Source of the DNA: Burkholderiales bacterium
GTDB lineage: Bacteria; Pseudomonadota; Gammaproteobacteria; Burkholderiales; Burkholderiaceae_E
Length of the DNA stretch: 34,228 nt
Assembly: GCA_020248665.1 (NCBI GenBank)
Contig: JADCHE010000158.1
Coordinates: 1 to 34,228 of the forward strand
Direction: 5' to 3'
Shown here in pieces: positions 20,311 to 27,562 of this stretch; the stretch's first letter is position 1, and each line of letters begins with the position of its first letter. The translations under genes were made by a program, and so were the position numbers. The notes below the pieces were generated by a model that saw nothing but the letters and a program-made list of their open reading frames with translations, did not search any database and had not been told where the DNA came from.

Positions 20311-20316
20311 ATTGTA
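20311..20316 (-). promoter_or_regulatory. Probable -10 element of the prfB operon
   Basis: On the minus strand TACAAT (five of six) stands in an otherwise GC-only stretch, 78 bp before the prfB ATG. No -35 match is seen at 16-18 bp; instead a run of nine C (G on plus, 20328-20336) fills that region. Confidence 0.5.
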
Positions 20317-20351
20317 GCCGAGCGGTCGGGGGGGGGCCGCCGCGTCGCGGG

Positions 20352-21635
20352 TCAGTTCGACCCGGTCGGGGCGGGGCCGATGTCCTGAACGAAGCGCGGC
20401 GCGGGCGGCTGGCCGAGCGTGAGCGGGACGGCGCCGAGGTCCTGAACGAAGCGCGGCGCGGGCAACTCGCCGAGGATGAGCGGGACGCCGCCGAGGTTGG
20501 CGGGGTCGCGCACCGCCCCTCCGTAGCCGGGCGGGTCCACGAGCGGGGGCTGCCGTGTGACCGGCGTCGCGGTGCGGGTCGTCGCAGACGCGGCGGCCGC
20601 GGCCGCCTGCGCGGTCGCCGGGGCCGGCGAGGCTGCCGGGGCCGCCTCGGACGACCGGGCCGCCGCCGACGCCCGGAGTTCCGGTGTCCCGGCCGCCTGC
20701 GGGGCCGACGCGTGCGGACGCAGCAGGTGCCAGGCGAGCGTGCCGATCGACACGGCCACGACGATGCCAACGGCGAAGGCCGCCCCCGCGAGGCTCCACT
20801 GCGGCGCCCCGGTGCGACGGCGCGAGAGCTTGATCTCGTCGGCCGCGGCGGCGACGTCGCGCGCGCCGACCTGATGGCGCCGGTCCATCGCGGCGGACAG
20901 CAGGGCCTTGTCCGCGATGACGTTGATCCGTCGCGGGATGCCTGCGCTCAGTCGCGCGATCGCGCGCACCGCGTTCGCGTTGAAGACCGGCGCACCGCTC
21001 CAACCGGCGGCCCTCATGCGGAAGTGCAGGTACTTGTCGATGTCGCTGAGCTTCAGGCGCTTGAGCCGGATCGAATGCGCGATCCGGGTGCGCAGCGCGT
21101 CCATGGCAGGCAGCGCGAGGTCGTGGTCGAGTTCGTCGGGACCGAGGAGCACGATGCGCATGCGCTCGCCGTCGGCGCCGTGCTGTGCGAGCAGCCTGAA
21201 CTGCTCGCGGGTCTCGCCGGGCAGCGCGTGGGCCTCGTCGACGAGCAGCAGCACCGGCGAGCCGGCGCGATGCAGATCGGCGATGCGCGCCCGCACGCGC
21301 GCGGCCGCGTCTCGCGGGTCCGCGCGGTCCACCGCGAGGCGCAGCGCGTCGGCGAGCGCGAACCAGGTCTGGTCACCACCGAGCGAGGGATCGCAGGTGT
21401 AGACGACGGTGTAGCGGTCCCTGAGTTCGCGGGTCAGCTGACGGCACAGCGTCGTCTTGCCGGTGCCCGCCTCGCCGACGACCTTGACGATGCCGGTCTC
21501 GTTGCGCAGCACGTGCAGCGTCGCGTGGACGGTCGCCTTGCGCGTGCCGCCGCTGTAGAACGCATCGTCGGTGGGCGTGACGGGAAAGGGGGCGGAGGTC
21601 AGCCCGAAGTGCTTCCAGTAGAGCGAGGCAGCCAT
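20352..21635 (-). CDS. ExeA/GspA-type AAA ATPase with TM segment and repeat tail, 427 aa
   Basis: Membrane-anchored ATPase of the ExeA/GspA/MshM group. The N-terminus MAASLYWKHFGLTSAPFPVT is typical of the family (Y-x-x-x-F-G-L-x-x-x-P-F). Walker A GEAGTGKTT is at 54-62 and Walker B LLLVDEAH at 129-136; GIPRRINVIADKALLSA near 232-248 is the usual sensor region. One transmembrane helix lies at about 281-303, followed by an Ala/Pro/Ser-rich linker and, at 382-419, two 19-residue tandem repeats (GGVPLILGELPAPRFVQDL and a copy identical at 14 positions). ExeA pairs with ExeB in type II secretion, and MshM works in MSHA pilus biogenesis; neither partner is in this window. It follows recJ by 48 bp on the same strand, so its role here is open. 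Confidence 0.88.
   Translation of the reverse strand: MAASLYWKHFGLTSAPFPVTPTDDAFYSGGTRKATVHATLHVLRNETGIVKVVGEAGTGKTTLCRQLTRELRDRYTVVYTCDPSLGGDQTWFALADALRLAVDRADPRDAAARVRARIADLHRAGSPVLLLVDEAHALPGETREQFRLLAQHGADGERMRIVLLGPDELDHDLALPAMDALRTRIAHSIRLKRLKLSDIDKYLHFRMRAAGWSGAPVFNANAVRAIARLSAGIPRRINVIADKALLSAAMDRRHQVGARDVAAAADEIKLSRRRTGAPQWSLAGAAFAVGIVVAVSIGTLAWHLLRPHASAPQAAGTPELRASAAARSSEAAPAASPAPATAQAAAAAASATTRTATPVTRQPPLVDPPGYGGAVRDPANLGGVPLILGELPAPRFVQDLGAVPLTLGQPPAPRFVQDIGPAPTGSN
20379..20492 (-). repeat. Two 57-bp in-frame tandem repeats
   Basis: Copies at 20436-20492 and 20379-20435 encode 19 residues each at the C-terminal end of the ExeA-like ATPase. A block TCCTGAACGAAGCGCGG (plus strand) is identical in both copies, so the duplication is fairly recent. 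Confidence 0.85.
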
Positions 21636-21683
21636 GGTGGCGCGGCGTAGACCGGTGAGAGCGGCGCAGGACGACGGATCATG

Positions 21684-23414
21684 TCACGCCAAGCCTTCCG
21701 GCAGTGTAGCGATATGTGTCGCCACGAGCGAGATGCCGGACTCGCCTCGCCAGCCGTCTCGCTGCAATCGGTACGCGATCAGCGCCTGTTCGCCGACGGG
21801 CTCGGTGCGCCCGAACGCGATCGCCGAGACGCGCCGGGTGCCGAGCCGCAGCTCGAGCTTCAGGTGCCGGTCCTTCACGAGGCGTTGCGAGATCACCGCA
21901 AAGCGGTCGGCGAACAGCGGCGCTGGGAAGCCCTGGCCCCAGACCTCGTGGTCGAGCTCGGCGAGCGTCGCGACGCTGAGTTCCTCGGGCGCGAGCGGCC
22001 CATCGGTTTCGACGACCTGCGCGAAGCACGTCGGGTCGGCGAGCTCGTGCACCGCGGCCTCGAATGCGTCGACGAACGCGGGCATCGCGTCCTCGCGCAT
22101 CGTCAGTCCCGCGGCCATCGCGTGGCCACCGAAACGCAGCAGCACGCCCGGGGCGCGACGGTCGACGAGGTCGAGCGCGTCACGCAGGTGCACGCCCGCG
22201 ATCGAGCGGCCCGACCCCTTCAGCAGCCCGGGCTGGCGATCGTCGCGCGCGAGCGCGAGCGCCGGCCTCGCGAAGCGCTCCTTGAGCCGCGACGCAACCA
22301 GTCCCACGACGCCCTGGTGCCACGTCGGCCGGAACGCGACGAGCGTGCGGCGCTCGGGGTCCGGCTCGCCGACGTCGGCGAGTGCCTCCTCGCGCATGTC
22401 CGCCTCGATGTCGCGGCGCTCGCGGTTCATCGCGTCGAGCTTCGCGGCGAGCGCGGCCGCGCGCGCGTCGTCGTCCTCGAGCAGGCACTCGACGCCGACC
22501 GAGATGTCCGCGAGTCGGCCGGCGGCGTTGATTCGCGGACCGAGCGCGAAGCCTAAGTCGAGGCTGCCGACGTCGCGCGGCTCGCGGCCGGCGAGCCGTA
22601 GCAGCGCGAGCAGCCCCGGGCGGGTGCGGCCCGCGCGGATGCGCTTCAGGCCGGCGGCGACCAGCAGGCGGTTGTTGCGGTCGAGGCGCACGACGTCGGC
22701 GACCGTGCCGAGCGCGACGAGGTCGAGGAGATCGGCGAGCGGCGGTTCGCTGCGGCCCGCGAACGCGCCGCGCGCGCGCAGCACCGCGCGCAGCGCGCAG
22801 AGCACGTAGAACATCACGCCGACGCCGGCGACGTGCTTGCTCGCGAAGCTGCACCCCGGCTGGTTCGGGTTCACCAGCGCATTGGCCTCGGGCAGCGTCG
22901 CACCGGGCAGGTGGTGGTCGGTGACCAGCACCTGCAGGCCGGCCGTACGCGCCGCCGCGACACCCTCGATGCTCGCGATCCCGTTGTCGACGGTGACCAG
23001 CATGTCGGGGCGGCCGAGCCGCGGATGCACCAGCGCGGCCTCGACGATCTCGGGCGTGAGGCCGTAGCCGTATTCGAAGCGGTTCGGCACGAGGTAGTCG
23101 ACGATCGCGCCCATCGTGCGCAGTCCGAGCACGCCGACCGCGACGCCGGTCGCGCCGTCGCAGTCGTAGTCGCCGACGACGAGGATGCGCCGGCGAGCCG
23201 CGATCGCATCGGCGAGCAGGCGACCCGCGTCGTCGGCGCCGCGCATCGTGTCCGGCGGCAGCAGGTCTGCGGGGCCGCCGCCGATCAGGGCGGGATTCTC
23301 GATGCCGCGCGATGCATAGAGCCGCGCCATCAGCGGCGACACGCCTGCGGCCGTCAGGCGCGCGAGCGCCCGGGGGTCGACGCGGCGCGGGGCGATCCTC
23401 GGTGGCGGCGTCAT
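21684..23414 (-). CDS. recJ: Single-stranded-DNA-specific exonuclease RecJ, 576 aa
   Basis: 5'-3' ssDNA exonuclease of the DHH family, used in recombination and mismatch repair. Counting from the ATG at 23414: motif I VGDYDCDG at 80-87, VDNG at 141-144 and the DHH motif at 165-167; the DHHA1 part with RFGGHAMAAGLTM and the OB-fold follow. The protein would be 576 aa, close to E. coli RecJ (577). A GTG at 23462 would add 16 residues and overlap the upstream gene, so the ATG is preferred. It lies 10 bp after the RpfE-like gene stop, in one operon. Confidence 0.96.
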   Translation of the reverse strand: MTPPPRIAPRRVDPRALARLTAAGVSPLMARLYASRGIENPALIGGGPADLLPPDTMRGADDAGRLLADAIAARRRILVVGDYDCDGATGVAVGVLGLRTMGAIVDYLVPNRFEYGYGLTPEIVEAALVHPRLGRPDMLVTVDNGIASIEGVAAARTAGLQVLVTDHHLPGATLPEANALVNPNQPGCSFASKHVAGVGVMFYVLCALRAVLRARGAFAGRSEPPLADLLDLVALGTVADVVRLDRNNRLLVAAGLKRIRAGRTRPGLLALLRLAGREPRDVGSLDLGFALGPRINAAGRLADISVGVECLLEDDDARAAALAAKLDAMNRERRDIEADMREEALADVGEPDPERRTLVAFRPTWHQGVVGLVASRLKERFARPALALARDDRQPGLLKGSGRSIAGVHLRDALDLVDRRAPGVLLRFGGHAMAAGLTMREDAMPAFVDAFEAAVHELADPTCFAQVVETDGPLAPEELSVATLAELDHEVWGQGFPAPLFADRFAVISQRLVKDRHLKLELRLGTRRVSAIAFGRTEPVGEQALIAYRLQRDGWRGESGISLVATHIATLPEGLA

Positions 23415-23424
23415 CGGGGTCTCG

Positions 23425-24441
23425 TCACCGGGTCGCGCTGGGCTCGGCGAGCAGCCCGACACCGTCGGTGCGCCGCCAGAAGCGCCAGCCCGCGCGCGGC
23501 GCGACCTCGATCTCCCGCCAGCCGGCGTCGCCTGCGAGCACGATGCGAGCGCCGTCGCGCCATGCGCCGTCCGCGCGTACGATCCCGGCCAGCGTGTCGG
23601 CCTCGAGGCATCGCCATGCGGCGAGCCATCCGGCGGGGTCGCCTGCGAGCTGCGCCTCGTGCAGCCGGTCGTCGATTCGAAGCCGCGTGCCGTCGGAGAG
23701 CGCGGTCTCGAGCGGCCCGGCGCCGGGCCCGTGCGCCGCGACTCGCACGGCCGCGGCGAGCTCGACGCCCGGTGCGGCGACCGGGCAGCGGCCCTCGATC
23801 CAGACGCTGTTGACGGCTGGCTCGTGCGTGGCCTGCAGCACTTCGTTCAGCGCGTGCCAGGTCATCTGGATCTCGTTGACGATGCGGCGCCAGCGTCTCG
23901 CGTCGTCGCCCTGCGGCAGCCAGGCGTCGATGTTGCGTCCGGTCGCGCCGGAGAGGGGGCGCGTTCGCAGCGCGAGCGGGCGGGCCGGATCGGTCTCGCG
24001 AAGGTACCAGCGCCTCGGTGTCCCGACCTCGAGCGCGAGGCCCTCGTCGGCGAGCAGCGGCGCGATCGCCGCGGCGAGCGCGACGGCGTCCTCGCGCGTC
24101 GGCGACAGCGAGGCCGGGTCGGTCAGCACCAGGTGGTCGCGTCCAACGTGCAGGTGGACCGGGTCGATGCGCCAGGCCGCGCCGGCGACGCCGTCCGCGA
24201 TCGCGGCGGCGGCGGCGAGCGAAGTGCCCTCGGGCAGCGCCAGCCGCGCGTGCAGCCAACGCTCGTGGCCGGGGTCGTGCGGCGGCGGGCCGTCGGAGCC
24301 CGCCTGCGTGCGCACGGTGGTGCGACGGGCGAGGGCGGTCCAGCACGGCGAGGCCGCGAGCTCGGCGATGCGGTCCGCGCCGATCCATGCCGGGTCGACC
24401 AGCGCCGCCGGCAGCAGCAGCACGGGCGTCGCCTCGCTCAT
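23425..24441 (-). CDS. RpfE-like / phosphoglycerate-mutase-like protein, 338 aa
   Basis: Resembles the proteins annotated RpfE or cofactor-independent phosphoglycerate mutase-like that stand next to recJ in Burkholderiales and Xanthomonas. Visible features are the hydrophobic start VLLLPAALVD, the WRIDPVHLHVGRDHLVLTDP segment, and the central RWYLRE then RNIDAWLPQGDDARRWRRIVNEIQMTWHALNEVLQ. No metal-binding motif of a true mutase is evident, so an enzymatic role is unproven. Its stop is 10 bp from the recJ ATG. A TATGAT -10-like hexamer lies 41 bp upstream. The assignment rests on recalled family features and position beside recJ. Confidence 0.75.
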   Translation of the reverse strand: MSEATPVLLLPAALVDPAWIGADRIAELAASPCWTALARRTTVRTQAGSDGPPPHDPGHERWLHARLALPEGTSLAAAAAIADGVAGAAWRIDPVHLHVGRDHLVLTDPASLSPTREDAVALAAAIAPLLADEGLALEVGTPRRWYLRETDPARPLALRTRPLSGATGRNIDAWLPQGDDARRWRRIVNEIQMTWHALNEVLQATHEPAVNSVWIEGRCPVAAPGVELAAAVRVAAHGPGAGPLETALSDGTRLRIDDRLHEAQLAGDPAGWLAAWRCLEADTLAGIVRADGAWRDGARIVLAGDAGWREIEVAPRAGWRFWRRTDGVGLLAEPSATR

Positions 24442-24482
24442 GGGCGGCGCGTCGGGGACGGCGGGGACGGGATCACGCGCCG

Positions 24483-24488
24483 ATCATA
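24483..24488 (-). promoter_or_regulatory. Candidate -10 for the RpfE-like gene-recJ operon
   Basis: TATGAT (five of six, minus strand) lies 41 bp before the ATG at 24441. No convincing -35 hexamer is found; the corresponding position is taken by a long stem-loop (24491-24524). Confidence 0.4.
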
Positions 24489-24490
24489 CC

Positions 24491-24524
24491 GACCCGCGCG
24501 TGCGCGCTTCGCGGCACGCGGGTC
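24491..24524. repeat. Long bulged inverted repeat between divergent operons
   Basis: GACCCGC (24491-24497) and GCGGGTC (24518-24524) pair, and inside them GTGC/GCAC and GCG/CGC continue the stem with small bulges around a CTT loop, 14 bp in all. It lies between the leftward RpfE-like gene and rightward lolC. Confidence 0.4.
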
Positions 24525-24667
24525 CGCCGTCGGGGCAGCACGGTTGCGCGGCGGGCGCGGCTGCGGGTTGTGGCACACTGCGCCGTCCCGCGCGACGGGC
24601 CGGTCGGTCCGGCTCGATGCGCCTCATCGGCCCACCGGGCCGGGCCCCTCCGAGTCCGTCCGCCGTC

Positions 24668-25916
24668 GTGTCCACCCCGTTCGAGATCGCCGTCGGCCTG
24701 CGCTACACGCGCAGCGGCCGGCGCGCGGGCCGGCGCAACGGCTTCATCTCCTTCATCTCTGCGCTGTCGGTCGCGGGCATCGCGCTCGGCGTGGCCGCAC
24801 TGATCGTCGTGCTGTCGGTGATGAACGGCTTCCAGAAGGAAGTCCGCGACCGGATGCTGTCGGTGCTCTCGCACATCGAGGTGGTCGCCACCGACCGGCC
24901 GATGCTCGACTGGGCCTCGGTGGTCGCGCAGGCCAAGCGCCATCCGCTCGTGCGCGAAGGCGCGCCCTACGTGTCCGGGCAGGCGATGGTGACCCGCGAC
25001 GACACGGTGCGCGGCGTGCTGGTCCGCGGCATCGACCCGGCGCTCGAGCCGAAGGTCTCGGACCTCGGCACGCAGGTGGTGGCGGGCAAGCTCGACGCGC
25101 TGGTGCCGGGCGAGTTCGGCATCGTGCTCGGCCGGGTGCTCGCGCGCCAGATCGGCGTCGAGGTCGGCGACCGGATCGCGCTGATCGCGCCCCAGGGCAC
25201 CGTGACGCCCGCGGGCGTGGTGCCGCGCGTGCGCCAGTTCACCGTCGTCGCGGTGTTCGAGTCGGGCCACTACGAGTACGACGCGACGCTGGTGCTGACG
25301 GCGCTCGTGGACGCGGCCAAGCTCTTCCGCGTCGAGGGCGTGAGCGGCGTGCGGCTGAAGACCGCCGACATGCAGGAGGCGCCTCGCGTCGCGGCCGAGC
25401 TGATGCGCACGCTCGACCCGAGCCTCTACGCGCGCGACTGGTCGCGCGAGAACCGCAACTGGTTCGCCGCGGTGCAGATCGAGAAGCGGATGATGTTCAT
25501 CATCCTGACGCTGATCGTCGCGGTCGCGGCGTTCAACCTCGTGTCGATGCTGGTGATGACCGTCACCGACAAGCGCAGCGACATCGCGATCCTGCGCACG
25601 CTCGGCGCCGCGCCGCGCTCGATCATGGGGATCTTCGTGATCCAGGGCGCGACGGTCGGGCTGCTCGGTACGCTGCTCGGCGTGTCGCTCGGCACGCTGC
25701 TCGCACTGAACGTCGGGCCGGTGGTCGCCTTCGTCGAGCGCCTGTTCGGCTTCCAGGTGCTGCCGGCGGGCGTGTACTTCATCAACTACCTGCCGAGCGA
25801 CCTGCACTGGTCCGACGTCGGCACGATCGGGCTCGTCTCGTGCATGCTCGCGTTCGCGGCGACGATCTACCCGAGCCTCAGCGCCTCGCGCGTGCGGCCG
25901 GCCGAGGCGCTGCGCT

Positions 25917-25924
<8 letters not shown>
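24668..25924 (+). CDS. Lipoprotein-releasing ABC permease, LolC/LolE (LolF) family, 418 aa
   Basis: Inner-membrane part of the Lol exporter that frees mature lipoproteins and hands them to LolA. The fold is the expected one: a cytoplasmic start [14 protein letters not shown]1 with [27 protein letters not shown] (about 26-52), a large periplasmic domain, and three TM helices at the C-terminus, ending in [15 protein letters not shown]. The periplasmic [23 protein letters not shown] region corresponds to the LolA-binding Hook of LolC. GTG at 24668 gives the usual 418 aa; an ATG at 24617 would add 17 residues, and neither has a good ribosome binding site. Only one such gene is present and it overlaps lolD by 8 bp, suggesting a homodimeric (LolF-like) complex. 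Confidence 0.93.
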
Positions 25925-26645
<721 letters not shown>

Positions 26646-26662
26646 ACAGGGTCGTCGCACCG

Positions 26663-27448
26663 ATGCTGGTCGACACCCACTGCCACCTCGATGCGCCCGA
26701 ATTCGATTCGGACCGCGACGACGTCGTCGCCCGCGCGGTCGAAGGCGGCGTCGCGCGCATCGTCGTGCCGGCGGTCGACGCCGCGGGGTTCGTGTCGGTG
26801 CATGCGCTCGCGCGTGCACATCCGTGCGTGCGCTACGCGCTCGGCATCCACCCGATGTACGTCGACCGCGCGCGCGACGAGGACCTCGACGCGTTGCGGC
26901 GCGCGATCGAGGCGGCGCGCGACGATCCGGCCTTCGTGGGCGTCGGCGAGATCGGGCTCGACCACTTCGTCCCCGGGCTCGACCGCGCGCGGCAGGAGCG
27001 CTTCCTCGTCGAGCAGCTGCGCATCGCCCGCGACGCGGACCTGCCGGTGATCCTGCACGTGCGGCGCGCGCAGGACGCGTTGCTCAAGCAGCTGCGCCGG
27101 ATACGGCCGGCCGGTGGCATCGCGCACGCGTTCAACGGCAGCGTCCAGCAGGCGGGCGCGTTCGTCGACCTCGGCTTCGCGCTCGGCTTCGGCGGGGCGA
27201 TGACCTTCGAGCGCGCGCTGCAGATCCGCCGGCTCGCGACGTCGCTGCCGCTCGAGGCCTGCGTGCTCGAGACCGATGCGCCGGACATCCCGCCCGCGTG
27301 GCTGTACCGCGCGCGCAACGAGCCGGCGGCGCTGCCGCGGATCGCGGCGTCGTTCGCGGTGCTGCGCGGGATCGACGTCGGGGACGCGATCCTGCGCACG
27401 GGGGCGAACGCGGTGCGGGTACTGCCGAGGCTCGGCGGCGCAGGGTGA
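26663..27448 (+). CDS. TatD family metal-dependent hydrolase, 261 aa
   Basis: TIM-barrel metallohydrolase of the TatD/YjjV family, probably a DNase-like phosphoesterase. Metal ligands are visible: His6 and His8 in DTHCHLD, Glu96 in GEIGLD, His132, His155 in AHAF, and Asp205 in LETDAPD. IPPAWLYRARNEP follows, as in the YjjV branch. The length is normal. It lies 17 bp after lolD. The exact substrate is not known for this subgroup. Confidence 0.93.
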   Translation: MLVDTHCHLDAPEFDSDRDDVVARAVEGGVARIVVPAVDAAGFVSVHALARAHPCVRYALGIHPMYVDRARDEDLDALRRAIEAARDDPAFVGVGEIGLDHFVPGLDRARQERFLVEQLRIARDADLPVILHVRRAQDALLKQLRRIRPAGGIAHAFNGSVQQAGAFVDLGFALGFGGAMTFERALQIRRLATSLPLEACVLETDAPDIPPAWLYRARNEPAALPRIAASFAVLRGIDVGDAILRTGANAVRVLPRLGGAG

Positions 27449-27502
27449 CGCGGCGGACGGGCCTTCGGGCCGCAGGACCGTAGGACATGCCGACCTTCGC
27501 GC

Positions 27503-27522
27503 CTTCGGACCTACGTCCGAGG
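27503..27522. repeat. Hairpin between tatD and comEC
   Basis: TCGGAC (27505-27510) and GTCCGA (27515-27520) pair around CTAC, with a further C-G pair outside. It lies 40 bp before the comEC start. No T run follows, so termination is unlikely. Confidence 0.3.
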
Positions 27523-27562
27523 TCGGATTGCCGCGCCGTTCCAGTCGGCCGAGCATGGGCCG

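Noticed and set aside
23414-23462. GTG at 23462 as recJ start
   Set aside because: Adds 16 poorly conserved residues and overlaps the upstream gene; the ATG at 23414 gives the usual RecJ length.
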